Source: Buxus sempervirens
Taxonomy: Eukaryota; Streptophyta; Magnoliopsida; Buxales; Buxaceae
Reading direction: 5' to 3'
NCBI GenBank assembly: GCA_947561395.2
Contig: OX387193.1
Span: 36,344,255-36,408,254, forward strand
DNA length: 64,000 bases
Positions within the stretch are counted from its first letter, which is position 1; each line of letters opens with the position of its first letter. This document shows positions 1 through 12,292 of the stretch, piece by piece. Under the pieces are notes generated by a model. It ran no database searches, was not told where the DNA came from, and saw only the letters and a list, made by a program, of their open reading frames with translations. The position numbers and the translations under genes are program-made.

Positions 1-3000
1 ATTCCAAACCACAGGGTTGTCCTTTTTTAGCAGTTTGAATATAGGCTCACACACAGGAGTCATCTGCGCAATGAACCTACTGATATACTGCAATCTGCCC
101 AGGAACCCTCTCACTTCCTTTTCTGTAGATGGAGGAGGCATCTCCAGAATTGCCTTTGCTTTGGCGGGGTTGACCTCAATGCCTCGCTTGCCCACTATGA
201 AGCCGAGCAGTTTTCCTGAAGTAACTCCAAACACGCACTTGTTTGGGTTGAGCCGGAGCTTGTGCTCTCTGAGTCTGTCGAACATCTTCCCAAGGTTTAC
301 CAAGTGATCCTCTTCTTCCTTCGACTTCGCTATCATGTCATCCACATACACTTCCATCTCCTTGTGTATCATGTCGTGGAACAACAGAGTCATCGCACGC
401 TGATATGTAGCGCCTGCATTCTTCAGTCCAAACGGCATCACGCGGTAGCAGTAAGTGCCCCAGTGCGTGATAAAGGATTTCTTCTCCATATCCTCAGGTG
501 CCATCCTTATCTGGTTGTAACTAGAGAAGCCGTCCATAAAAGAGAACATCGAATGCGTTGCTGTATTGTCCACCAGTACATCAATGTGCGGCAATAGGAA
601 ATCATCCTTCAGACTTGCTCTATTCAGATCTCTATAGTCAACACACATCCTGACCTTCCCGTCTTTCTTGGGGATTGGCACGATCTTGGCCAACCATTCC
701 GGGTAATGAGTTACTTGCAAGAATCCGGCATCCAACTGCTTGGTGACCTCTTCCTTGATCTTTAGGGCCAATTCTGGCTTCGTGCGCCTGAGCTTCTGTT
801 TCACAGGTACGGCCTCAGACTTTGTTGGTAACCGATGCACAACCAAGTCCGTATCTAACCCGGGCATATCCTCGTATGACCATGCAAACACGTCAGAATA
901 AGATTTAAGAAAATCAATCATCTGTTTTCTCAATAATGGTGACAGCTTCTTACCAATTTGGAGGATCCTTGGTTGTGCTATTTCACCTATGTCAATTGGT
1001 TCTGTTTCCTCAATGTTGGCCTGGAGACCCTTTTCGTGCCTTTCCAATGCAAGTTGGATTTCAAGCGGGATCTCCCATGATTCATCATCGTCCTCATGCT
1101 TGGAAGGCTCATAGGGGACGATGTCTGAATCCTCTTGCTGTGATGGGCAAGTGCTCCAATCTGATTTGTCAAGTTCTTGCTCGTTTTCAGGATTGGACAC
1201 TGGCTCATGCATTTCATTTATTATTGCCATCTGGACTGGCTTTTCAATTTCTTTTTGTTCTTTTTGTTCACTTGCGGCAATCTTATTACCTATCCCGTGC
1301 CCCAGATTTTCCAAGTGTGCGTCGGAATTGATACTAAGGTCGCGATGCGCAAGTTGCTTATTTTTGTTATTTTCATTTTCAAGCAGATGCAAGTAGTAGG
1401 AAGCATTGAGATATTCATTAAAAATTTCAGCAGTAGCTACAACAAAAATCTCAGAGGTGGCAGAAACCCCCTTTGGGATAGCAGCTTTGCTGATAGCAAA
1501 AGGCATGGCGCTCTAATTCTTCAGTGGTGCCCCGCCTTCCTTGTTGATAGCAATAGTCTTCTCTGGTTCGCCAGCTAGTATCATGTTGGCGCTCTCGTCA
1601 GAAGAGATCTAGATAGGATCATGTGCTGCGCCTCCTGCCGGTTTGTTCTGGATTCTCTCTGATCGGGGGCCAGACTCTGACGATACCCTTACCCATGATC
1701 CACTAAGGGCAATTGCCATTGGTATCTCGTCCTTGGGTGGCGCGTATGCGATGGTGACTTCGTTGGCTGGGTCAACTCTGGGGGGTGCAAACATTATGGG
1801 TATTCCAGTCGGTATCCCAGGCACCTTGGAAGAGTAAGCTGGTGGTGCCCATTTGCCATAAGCTGCATGGTACACTTCCTCTGGTACTGACCCTAGCACT
1901 TGGGGCATGCTAAGGAACATGCGGTTCAAACCATCGCGAGTTCCGGGGTGCGGGATATAGGGAGGTGGAGGAGGCGACCTTGGCCTGCGAGTTGGCGCTC
2001 CTGAGCTGTCTCGCCCCTCCATCATGCAGACATACATGATTGGGCCTTCTTCTTTGGATTCCTCAATGGGAGCAGGTGGTGGCACTTCTATCATAATCGG
2101 AGAGTTGATTGGGATCCCGTCAGGGATGAACTGTTCATCTGGTGGGGCGAAGGCCATGATGACTTCGTCAACTGAGTCCAGGGCGACCAGTGCTGGCAGG
2201 CCATCTGGCGACCCGTCAGGAGCCAATGGGTCTACTTCTACTGAATCTCCAATCATTTCCATAGATGGTGGCTCTTCCCAGAGCATCTGAGCCAATCCTT
2301 GCAGGTAGTCTTCTTCCATGGCAGGGGTATCCAAAAACTCATCTCCCCACCCTTGGGGGACTATGTTCTCGATAGCCTGGGCCGCTTCACGCTCCATGTT
2401 AGTGAAGCGGTGGTACAAGTTCTCGTGCACGCATATGGGCCAGTGGGGGTCTCTTCCTTCAGTTCTGACTCTTTTCCTTTCGGCACGGTTCCCAAGGAGT
2501 TGGGAGTAGTCTTCTGGCTGCGGCCTAAACCCCAGTCCAAACCCAGTAGTTTGCTCGTAAGGTTGGATGGCTACCCTGATGCCTTGCTTGTACTTGCCTA
2601 GTCCTTCGCCTGCTCTGAGACCCCAGTTTGCGCAGTCAGCAGCACTAAACATGTTCTTTCTTTGCCTCTTCGAGAGTCGTCGCCCCCTTTCAGATTCAGG
2701 GATATGATTCACCTGCACCATCTCCACAGCTTGGAAATTGAGTGTGGTGGGTAACTCATAATCCACATAGGGTACTCCGACCCTTTCGAACTCTCGATGA
2801 TCCTCAGCATGTACTATTATAAGTTCGTTGCCTGATACGAATCGGACCATCCTGTGCAGTGTGGAAGATACTACTCCTGCCTGATGCAGCCAAGGCCTCC
2901 CGATCAGCAGATTAAATGAGGCGTTGATATCCATGAGTTCAAACTCCATGGTAAAGGGCCTATCTGCAATCATGATCACCAAAGCGACCTTTCCCAGTGA

Positions 3001-6000
3001 GTCTCTTCTGGTGTTGTCGAAGCCTCTGACATTATGAGCGCTTGGCTTGATCATTGAAGGATACAATTGTAAACTGTGAAACGTCCTTATTAGGCATATG
3101 TTCAGAGCCGACCCATTGTCAATCATGGCACTTTTTATGATGAGATCCGCACACTTCACGGTTATATAGAGCGGCTCGGTGTGATTGCACCCTTCAGATG
3201 GCAGGTCTGCTGTAGAAAAGGAGATAGCCTGGGGTGCCATGATCACTGACACCACTGCCCCTAGCTGCTCAGGGTCAATATCCGCTGGTACATGTGCGTC
3301 ACCCAGGACCTTCATCAGCACTGCCCTGTGCTTCTCTGAGTCAATCAGAAGTTTCATTATGGAAATCTGGGCGGGTACCTTGTTCAACTGCTGGAGGAGA
3401 TCATATTCGGGAGTGTAGATGCTGTGGTGCAAATCTGTGACCTCCTCTTCATTGGCCCTTCCTTTTCTCTTGAGGGTCGGTGGCAATTCTGTAACCACGT
3501 CCTTCCCTTTTCCTTTCCTTTTCGCTTCTGCTTCTGTTCCCTCCTCTGGTGCGGGTGGGGGGTCAGTGTTTATGTATCGACTGGATTGGGTGATCCGATC
3601 GATTTCTGCTTCAATGGTGGTGGTGGTGGCTTGATGGTAGAAAGATGGGGTGGGGTAAGGTGGGGATACTGTGTTGTACGAGGGTGGTTCCAGGTTGAGT
3701 TGTGAGAGGTTGAGGGTGGGTGGTTCAAATGAAAGGGAGAAGGGGTCTTGTGGAGGCGAGTCCATGATGTCATGGATGTTGAGGGCGGAGGGGTTGGTGA
3801 GAGGGGTGGAGTAGAAGAACTCTTGGTCTGTGGGTGGGTGGAAATGCACAAGAGGGAGATCCGTAGGGAAGTCATCTCCGCCTTCTTCAATGACGTTTAT
3901 TGTCTTATTTTCCTTTCGGAAGTTTACTGCTGATTCGGCTTCCGAGTCTGTACCGGCGGATTCATCTGAGCTCTCATAAGGATCAGGTGGGCTTGCAGGT
4001 TCGGAAGTGGATGATGGCTCCCCTTCTACTGTGACATGGGGGAGGCCAGGCCACCCGGGCGTGCCATGGGAGAGGGATTCAGAACTTGGTTCATCTGATA
4101 GGAGATCGGTGAGGGACTGCAAGTCTGGCTCTGATGTTGCAGACATATACTCAGGCGGCCATCCAGTAGACATCTGCGGGGGTACCCTTGAACTGCCCAC
4201 TGATGCATCTGTGTCTTGTGGCCCATCTCGGAACCAAGGTCCTTCAGAACTGCCCACTCCTTCCCTGCGTGGAGGGGACGGGGAGTCACTGATCCATCCG
4301 CATTGCATGGGGTTCCATGGCCCCGTGACTTCCTCACTGCTCTGAGGCTCATCCTCGATCGTACAAATGTAGACATCTGTATCCTCCTTAACCTTGAGTT
4401 CTTCTAGTGGAGTGTCCCCTTCATTCTCTCTGAAAACTGTAATCGCTGTCGCTTGGGTTCTTGCTCGAAGGTGCACCTTTACTGTCTGCCCTGGTCAGCC
4501 AATCAGTATAGACGGGTCAAACTGCCCAGTGCCCCGGTCACAGCTCACCTGATTAGCTGACTTGCTGGTTGAGGCCTTAGAATGATCTGGGAGAGGATTG
4601 GTGGTGATGCCAGCTGCTGGGGTCTGAGCCTGTGGTGCTGGGGGGTCGACTGTGATGCGTCTGCTGTCAATTAGGTCTTGGATGTCGTGCCTTAGATCCC
4701 AGCACCGATTAGTGTGATGCCCCGGAGCACCAGAGTGGTACTCGCACCGTTCTGCCGCATTGTAGCTTCTGGCGTTGACCAGTCTGGGATTCGGGGGTTT
4801 GATTTGCAAGTACCCTTTCTTCAGCAAAGTAGGTAGCAACTCTGCTGGCGCATATGGTAGTGGGGTGAAAACCCGTTTCATCCTGGCTTCAAATTCTTCT
4901 TTCGTCTTTCTTACCCCTTGGTAAGCTGTCTGCCCGGTCCCTTGGGGTGCCACTGCCTCTGGTCCTTGGGAGAAGTGATAAGGCTGTGCCAGGTCCACGT
5001 AGTTCACTACCTGCTATTCCTGCCTTCGGGGCTCTTGTCCCTGGTTTCTGCTAGCCTGTCCTGTCACTGGCCTCCTTGGTGCGGCACTCTGCCCACTGCC
5101 ATCTATTTTCCCTGCTCTTACTGCATCCTCAATCCGATCCGCAGTCAAAATTAGGTCGTTGAAATTCGAGGTACTTTGCCCCAGCAGCAAAGTGAAGAAC
5201 GTCTGTCCCAGTGACGCGATGAACAGAGATGTCATCTCTTGTTCCAACAGTGGCGGCTGTACCAATGTGGCCAACTCCTTCCAGCGTTTGGCATATTCTC
5301 TCACCGACTCTTGGCTCTTCTTTGCCAGCCTCTGCAATTCTGCCCTTGGCTGCACTATCTGACTGTTGAGGCGGTACTGCTGGATGAAGACTGCTGCCAG
5401 GTCATTCCATGTCTTTATCTGAGCCTTGTCTAGACTCAGGAACCAAGAGTAAGCAGCCCCAGTTAATGACTTTTGGAAGAATTGCACCATGATTCGCTCT
5501 TCCTTGGCGTACTGACACATGTCTCCTGAGTACGACCTTAAATGATTCAGTGGGCATCTGGTGCCGTCAAATTGGTGCAACTCAGGGCATTTGAACTTAG
5601 CTGGGAGTTGGATGTCTGAAAAGAAACATAGGCTTTCCAGGGTAGCCTCACTCTGCACTGTGCTAGGTTGGAGCTGTTTCAGCTGCTCCTTCAGGGCGGC
5701 CATTTCTGTTCTATTCTCCTCCCTTACTGCTGTCAGCTTCTCCTCAAACTGCACTTCCTGGGTTCTGTACCAGTCCTCATCACCTTGCCCCAGATGGATG
5801 GGTAGAAACTGATCTTGTTGTGCAACGTGGAACGGTGCTGCCAGTGGTGGCGGTGCCAGGGGAGGGGGATTTGCCGGACGTGGACGACCTTAAATGATTC
5901 AGTGGGCACCTGGTGCCGTCAAATTGGTGCAACTCAGGCCATTTGAACTTAGCCGGGATTTGGATGTCTGAAAAGAAACAGAGGCTTTCCAGGGTAGCCT

Positions 6001-6454
6001 CACTCTGCACTGTGCTAGGTTGGAGCTGTTTGAGCTGCTCCTTCAAGGCGGCCATTTCTGTTCTATTCTCCTCCCTTACTGCTGTCAGCTTCTCCTCAAA
6101 TTGCACTTCCTGGGTTCTGTACCAGTCCTCATCACCTTGCCCCAGATGGATGGGTAGAAACTGATCTTGTGTTGCAACGTGGAACGGTGCTGCCGGTGGT
6201 GGCGGTGCCAAGGGAGGGGGATTTGCCAGACGTGGTGGTGGTGCCCCTTCTGCTTGTGGCGGGAATTGTGGCTGCGGCTGCTGGGCGACTGGTACCACTG
6301 GCGGGCCCTGCCTCAATTCTCTTAGCTCTGTCAGCAGTTCCTGGATGATGGAACTCATGCTATCCATCTTTTGCTGCATCTCATTGACCACTTGGGTATG
6401 ACTGGACTCTGCCGGATGCTGCCCTGGCAGTGTCTGTTCTCCTTGCTGTTCCAT
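1..6454 (-). pseudogene. gag-pol polyprotein of E1, broken, truncated by window edge
   Basis: This is the minus-strand counterpart of the E2 polyprotein. The first ATG (6452-6454) gives MEQQGEQ, as in E2. The order is Gag core, a Cys/His knuckle (CEYHSGAPGHHTNRC), an aspartic protease region (DNGSALN), a G-patch region, then reverse transcriptase with YVDD at 337-348. RNase H and integrase lie beyond the edge. Breaks seen against E2: a 352-bp tandem duplication (5532-6235) that shifts the frame; TAG at 5014-5016, where E2 has CAG; TGA at 4495-4497; TAG at 1609-1611; TAG at 1513-1515, where E2 has TGG. From about 1506 to the edge the RT frame is open. Minor alternatives in the RT, such as missing prolines, fit relaxed decay. 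Confidence 0.88.
5532..6235 (-). repeat. 352-bp tandem duplication inside E1 gag
   Basis: 5532-5883 and 5884-6235 are near-identical direct copies with no spacer. They cover the Gag N-terminal coiled region and its proline-rich lead-in. E2 has this segment once. As 352 is not a multiple of three, the duplication throws gag out of frame. Confidence 0.9.
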
Positions 6455-6649
6455 ATCGAGCCTTCTCCTCGATCTTAATAGGTACGGACTTCTGAAAGCA
6501 ATTTTTGGTACCTGATGGAACAATTAGCAGGCATTAGTGCAATTTTACACAAATTGTTTACACAACTTTATCTGATTGAATTTATTCATTTGTTTATTAT
6601 TATTTTGTTTTGTTTTCTGATATGATTTGACTAACTAATCTATTTTAGC

Positions 6650-7610
6650 TACCCTAAGGCAACAAGGGAAGAGAACCTGACTTTGAGCCAACTGATCTAT
6701 TTTAGTTACCCATAGGTAACAAGGGAAGAGAACCTTAATGAATTTGAAGACTGATCTATTTTAGCTACCCGTAGGTAACAAGGGAAGAGAACCTTAATGA
6801 ATTTGAAGACTGATCTATTTTGGCTGTCCTAAGACAACCGGGGAAGAGAACCCTAATGAATTTTGAAAGACTGATCTATTTTGGCTGTCCTAAGACGACC
6901 GGGGAAGAGAACCCTAATGAATTTGAAAGACTGATCTATTTTGGCTGTCCTAAGACGACTGGGAAAGACAACCCTATTGAACGAATCTATTTTAGTCACC
7001 CGCAAGCAACTGGGAGAGAGAACCTTGTTTTTTTGAAAGCTGATCTATTTTAGTCGCTCGGAAGCGACTGGGAAAGAGAACCCTATATTTTTTGAAAGCT
7101 GATCTATTTTAGTCACCCACAAGCAATTGGGAGAGAGAACCCTCTTTTTTTTGAAAGCTGATCTATTTTAGTCGCTCGGAAGCGACTGGGAAAGAGAACC
7201 CTATATTTTTTGAAAGCTGATCTATTTTAGTCACTCGAAAGCGACTGTGAAAGAGAACCCTATTTTTTTTTCGAAAGCTGATCTATTTTAGTTGCTTGGA
7301 AGCGACTGGGAAAGAGAACCCTATTTTTTTGAAAGCTGATCTATTTTAGTCACTCGGAAGCGACTGGGAAAGAGAACCCTATTTTTTTTTTTTTGAAAGC
7401 TGATCTATTTTAGTCGCTCGGAAGCGACTGGGAAAGAGAACCCTATTATTTTTTTTTTTTTGAAAGCTGATCTATTTTAGTCGCTCGGAAGCGACTGAGA
7501 AAGAGAACCCTAGTGACCGAATCTATTTTAGCTACCCGTAGGTAACTGGGACAGAGAACCCTATTTCACTGATCTATTTTAGCCGTTTAGGCAAGGAAAG
7601 AGAACCTTCA
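6650..7610 (-). repeat. E1 hairpin-repeat array upstream of gag
   Basis: Roughly sixteen units of 50-65 bp. On the sense (minus) strand each has GGTTCTCT, then C/T, a short inverted repeat with a 4-nt loop, then TAAAATAGATC. Stem sequences vary between units (for example GTCGCT/AGCGAC, GTTACC/GGTAAC, GGTTGTC/GACAGCC) yet mostly still pair. It is the counterpart of the E2 array at 17440-18265 and occupies the same place between ORF1 and gag. A/T homopolymer length differs between units. Confidence 0.85.
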
Positions 7611-7739
7611 ATTTAAGGGGTTTTGTTTGAGCTCAGAATCACAGGGTTGGACCAATCAAGGTCTCTGCAGGGGGTGCGCTGAAAAGCAACACCCAGGCGT
7701 ACCTTAACCAATCTCCAGTTCATTCACTGGTGGCGTCGG

Positions 7740-8168
7740 CGCCTAACTTCGGCTAGTAGTTCCCGGGCGTGCCTTAGCTAGTCGTTGGTTTAATCACCAT
7801 TGACTTCGGCGCCTCACAAAGGGGAAGGCTATGCCAGGACGTTCATCCACCAAACGGTTTAATCACCGGCGGCTTCAGTGCCTCAAGATTTCGGCTAGTA
7901 GTTCCCGGGCGTGCCTTTGCTAGTCGTTGGTTTAATCACCATTGACTTCGGCGCCTCACAAAGGGAAAGGCTATGCCAGGACGTTCATCCACCAAACGGT
8001 TTAATCACCGGCGGCTTCAGTGCCCCAAGATTTCGGCTAGTAGTTCCCGGGCGTGCCTTAGCTAGTTGTTGGTTTAATCACTATTGACTTAGGTGCCTCA
8101 CAAAGGGGAAGGCTATGCCAGGACGTTCATCCACCAAACGGTTTAATCACCGGCGGCTTCAGTGCCCT
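7740..8168 (-). repeat. E1 array of ~141-bp tandem repeats
   Basis: About three direct copies of a ~141-bp monomer, the counterpart of the E2 array at 16739-17330. Each monomer carries two copies of a short inverted repeat around GATTAA. The neighbouring unique stretch (7620-7740) is also shared with E2. Confidence 0.85.
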
Positions 8169-8766
8169 ACAGGCTTGACTGAATGATCTTGAAAAGATAC
8201 AGACGGGTGTGATCTGAGCTCAAGGTCTTGGGTGTTTTTAAACACTTGCCGGGTTTTGCGATCTCAGTGAGAGAGATGCAGTTAAAGGAAATTAGGTGGT
8301 TGCAGCGACCAGGGATATTGCACTTATCTGAGCAGAGGTGGTCTGTCGGAGACCGAGTTGCCCTATTGGAGGGAATTAATTCTTTTATTTCAAATTCTGC
8401 TTTTGTTAAGTTTGAACAACATAGCATAGTGAAAATAAATTCATGCTCCAATCAAAAAGTGCCGCCGCGGCACAAAGTACATCATCATGCTTATCAAAAT
8501 ACAACAAAGCCAAAGTCTAGCTAGGTTGGTCATCCTCATAGTGGGAGGATGATAAGAACTTAATTTGTTATATTTTTCTCTACTAATGTTTAACCTTTTG
8601 AATTTATTTTTGTGCCTAAATATATTGATTATGCTCATATTTTGATTTAGGTTACAATTGGCAGCATGTGGGAAAAATGAAGCTAAACTGAGATACTCTC
8701 GGTGATTATAGAAGTCATGGTTCAAACGGCGTAAAAATCGGAGTCAAATTGTAGAAGATATGATCA

Positions 8767-8923
8767 ACGTTCGCTAGCCGTTCGCCTGTCGTTCGAACGT
8801 TGGTGTTCTGCAGAGAAACCCGAGAGCAGCGTTCGCGGAACGTTCGATTGACGTTCGAACGTTGGTGAAAAATAGAGAAATTGTGAGCAGTGTTCGCTGG
8901 CCGTTCGATGAACGTTCGAACGA
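8767..8923 (+). repeat. three palindromic CGTTCGAACG repeats upstream of TATA in LTR D
   Basis: Three units of about 61 bp (8767-8803, 8829-8864, 8890-8923), each with a broken GTTCGC..CCGTTCG part and the palindrome CGTTCGAACG. The last palindrome ends 18 bp before the TATA-like sequence. Confidence 0.85.
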
Positions 8924-8940
8924 TCAAGTATTAAAACCTG

Positions 8941-8948
8941 TTATAAAA
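8941..8948 (+). promoter_or_regulatory. TATA-like box of LTR D
   Basis: TTATAAAA lies right after the palindrome cluster. It is assigned by position and composition only. Confidence 0.45.
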
Positions 8949-11939
8949 TTCCGAACTTTGCGGATTTGTTTCCTTTTTCTTGGGGATCTTCTTCTAGTTT
9001 TTAGGAGGACTTTAAGGGGTTTCTAATTAAGAAGATTAGGTCGTTTTTGGACTTCTAAGTCATGGATATACATGGAAAGGAAGTTCTCTCTTCCTTAGGA
9101 GTCTTGGAAGGAAAGTTCCTATTTTCTCTTCAAGGGATTTTTGGGCAAGTTTATGTGATTTCTATAAAGGAGGAGTTGAAACGTGAAGAGGGGAGGTTTT
9201 TTGCTGGAGAGCTTTTCTGAGTTCTGGACGTCCTCTTTCTCTTCCTCTTCTTCTATTTATCTTCTGAGTTTGTGATCCATGGCCATGTGTGGCTAAACTT
9301 TTATTCTTGGTCAAAGGAGGCTGAAACCTCGGAATTGATAAAGCTGTAAGACCTTAATGTTTTAATTGTTCAGTTTATACTTGAGCATTGAATATTCTTC
9401 TATGTTTATTCTCATGATTGTCCCGTCTAATTGCTAGGAGGCCTACTAGTTCATTATTCGTTGCAATTTATTGCTAGGCTAGATATCAAATCCGTAATTG
9501 TTTGATCCTTCTAATCTGTGAAGCAACTGAGGTTTAGTAATTCGCTGCGTCAGGAATTGTTAGACTTTAGGAAGAATTTTCTGCTAGATTAAATACAGCC
9601 GCTTGTGATTGTATTGTTTAGATTCATCATTCTTTCTAGTCCCTAAAGCTGCTGCTGGATAAAATCTTTACCGCTTGTGTGAGGTTGTTTAGTAGTTAGG
9701 GTTAATTAGATCGCTTGTTTTCTGATTAACTATAATTGAAAGAGTTTGGAAAGTATTTCCAAGGGTGAATGTTCAATGTGTGAATTGATATATTCTAGCA
9801 TCTATGATCAGCTTTGATATTCCGATGGTAGATGTTAACTTAGACCAAGGTTTGTTTTCTTGATTGATTTATTAAAGTCTTTTTAGTAATCTGTTATTTT
9901 CTGATCTCATTGTGACAAAACCCCCCTCTTAATTCTGTTTTATAAAGCATAAAAAGAGATAGAAACTCTCGGTGGAACGATCCCTACTCACCTTGCTATA
10001 TGCATATTTTTAAGTAGTGGTTTATTTTTGGTTGTGTACGACAGTCACCAGAGGACACGTCTTGCCTCCTCAAGGCTCGCAGAAGCTTGTTCCACAGATG
10101 TCGGTCCTCCTCAGCGCGCTTACGCACTAATTCCATTTCATGTTGCAAGGCCGTATTGGCCTGCCTACTCTCCCGTTCCGAATCCACATAAGCTGAATGG
10201 ATACGGGAGTGGGTCTCCTGCAGTTCGGCCACCCTGTCCCTATATGTGTTAGGGGGCGGAGCTGGAATGTCGCTTGAAGCGACAGGCTGAAAAGGTGGGG
10301 GGCCGTCGTGGCCAAATTCCCGAGCTATCCACTGCTTGTAATCTTGAAAGTGTAATTCGGTGAAGACGTCTTCCCGATACATGCACACCGTCTTCCACTC
10401 CATCAGCAGTTGGGTCCTTAGTCCCTTGGTGAGTGGACCAATCAAATTGCCCAAGTCATCCTTGACAGGGATTCCCTGCGGTTTCCCAAACTGTCTCAGA
10501 ACCCGAATCGGATAGTACGGCACGGCATGGGTAAGGCCTATCAGGGCAAGTCCCTCTCTTTTCTTGAAAGCTATGATGGGGGTGTAGGGGATGTTGTAGG
10601 TACCCCACCATCTAATGTCTGTTTCTCCTTTCAAGTGGAGAAAGTGGTTAAACCAATCCTCACGAGCGGGTAAGTCTGGTTTGATCTCTCTTTGAGCCAA
10701 CCAGTGGATGTTGTCACCGGTTGCCTTGTAATACGCACTGACTGGTGATGACACCATCAGGTGGTCTTGCAGCCAAAGGTGGAGAAGGGGAGCGCACCCT
10801 TGAAACCTCCGGGTTCCGTTTTTGGACAAAGTTATGGAATGGAACAGCTGAGCTAGGATTAGTGGCATGATTCGGTATCCTGCCCTGAGTTGATCCACAA
10901 CTTCCATAAGGGTCAAATTAATGGTGTCTCCCCCAGTTGGAAAGAAGATTTGCGACAGAACCACAAGGGTGAAGGTGTCAAACCAAGCCCGGGGTCTTTC
11001 CTGCCTTTTGTTTCTTATCTTTTCAGCAAGGAATGTTTTGGAGACCCTAGTGAATGCTTTGTCACCTCCTAAGTGTAAGCACCTCATTTTTGCGATCCCA
11101 GAAAAAAAAACCAAAAATGCAAGCCCTGGACAGAAAGTCAAACCCTAAGGGGTGAAAAGTTGACTTTTTGATCAAGTGAAAATTGGCCACCTCGCTTTAT
11201 GCCATTGGATAGAGAATCTCGACACGGTTCCAACGCAACTGAGTTTGCAGGAATCGGGGTCCGGACAAAGGTTCGGCGGGCGGTCAAACTTAAGGAAAAG
11301 CCAAGAGTTGACTTTTCCTCGAATTCCGTGCCAAGTACCTTGCTTTATATCATTGGATAGAGAATCTCGACACGATCCCAACGCAACTGAGTTTGCACGA
11401 ATCGGGGTCCGGATGAAGGTTCTGCAAGCGGTCAAACTTGAGCAGAGCCAAAAGTTGACTTTCTGCTAAAATCCGATCCAGAGACCTACCCCCAGGTCAT
11501 TGGATAGAGAATCTCGACACGGTTCCAACGCAACCGAGTTTGCAGGAATCGGGGTCCGAATGAAGGTTCTGCGGGCGGTCAAACTTGAGCAGAGCCAAAA
11601 GTTGACTTTCTGCTAAAATCCGATCCGGAGGCCTACCCCTAGGTCATGGGATGGAGGGCTCCGATACGATTCTAATGAAACTAAGTTTGCCCAGATCGGA
11701 GTCCGGATGAAGGAAATATGAGCTGACGAAATTCCCGGGCAGCAAAACCGGCAATCTGCGCACGTGGCAAAAAGCTGCACACGTGGCAAGTTGCGCAGGA
11801 AAATATCGCGGGGATTAAATCCGTAAATATCCAAACATACGAAATATCCCAGGGACTAAATCCGTGAAAATCCGAGAATATCGGATTAAATCAAAAATTG
11901 CCAGGGACTAAATCCGAATTTTTTAGATTTTTACGTCCG

Positions 11940-11982
11940 GCGAGCGGCGGCATTAAATGATTTTCATCATTATGCCGCTCGC
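11940..11982 (+). repeat. imperfect palindrome upstream of the E2 TATA position
   Basis: Arms of about 19 bp (GCGAGCGGC..CATTAAATGA against TCATCATTATGCCGCTCGC) around a short T-rich loop. The same palindrome occurs at 29938-29980 in the 3' LTR and, reversed, near 35880-35925 in the E1 LTR. It sits about 75 bp before the TATA position. Confidence 0.8.
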
Positions 11983-12055
11983 GCGGACATGGCGAGCGGC
12001 ATGCGCTCACCTGGAGCTGGGCACCAAGGTGGGCGCATCCCCTTTTCTTCTCTCT

Positions 12056-12063
12056 TATGTAAG
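12056..12063 (+). promoter_or_regulatory. degenerate TATA box in E2 5' LTR
   Basis: The 3' LTR has TATATAAG at 30041-30048 and E1 has TTATATAAG at about 35834-35842 (minus). The 5' LTR has TATGTAAG at the same place, a single base change in the core of the box. Confidence 0.6.
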
Positions 12064-12201
12064 CCGCGCGGCATTTCGCGCAGAGGGGTTGGAAGATTTT
12101 TTCGAAAAAAAAAAACTAAGTGTTCTGAGTTTTTGAGGGTTCGATTCTTCTTCCTTCACCCGAAGCCCCCCCCCCCCCCCTTTGGCGCCCATCTGGCGCC
12201 C

Positions 12202-12235
12202 ACCTGGCGCTCACTTTAGGAGGTGAGCGCCAGGT
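12202..12235 (+). repeat. 13-bp-stem hairpin in E2 5' LTR
   Basis: ACCTGGCGCTCAC and GTGAGCGCCAGGT pair perfectly around an 8-nt loop. The 3' LTR keeps the hairpin with an 11-bp stem (31339-31368). It marks the right edge of the region deleted from the 5' LTR. Confidence 0.85.
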
Positions 12236-12292
12236 CCAAAAAGGCCGAATTGTTATTTTTTTTGAAAATTCCAAAAATACCCTTTACCATAC

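Larger units (their letters stand above)
8550..10050 (+). mobile_element. solo LTR D (1501 bp)
   Basis: The segment begins TGATAAG and ends GTCACCA, so it has the TG...CA ends of an LTR. It is flanked by direct GAGGA copies (8545-8549 and 10051-10055). Removing it with one GAGGA restores the ORF1 sequence seen in E2. It contains no coding domains. A TATA-like sequence is at 8941 and a splice-donor-like CTGTAAG near 9346, so the sense direction is +. The superfamily is not recognised. Confidence 0.85.
8517..11068 (-). pseudogene. ORF1 of E1, C-terminal part, split by solo LTR D
   Basis: Positions 10056-11068 and 8517-8549 together encode the second half of the same protein as E2 ORF1, including WFDTFTLVVLSQIFF and a C-terminal coiled-coil region rich in E, R and Q. 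The solo LTR at 8550-10050 separates the last ~10 codons; the GAGGA duplication (8545-8549, 10051-10055) marks the cut. The stop TAG is at 8517-8519. The upstream edge at 11068 is the E2 insertion point; the N-terminal part resumes at 32574. Confidence 0.85.

Noticed and set aside
8167..8525. 94-codon frames on both strands after ORF1 (also 16392-16737)
   Set aside because: They are conserved between E1 and E2 only as expected for two copies of one element; codon-level conservation or motifs are not visible.
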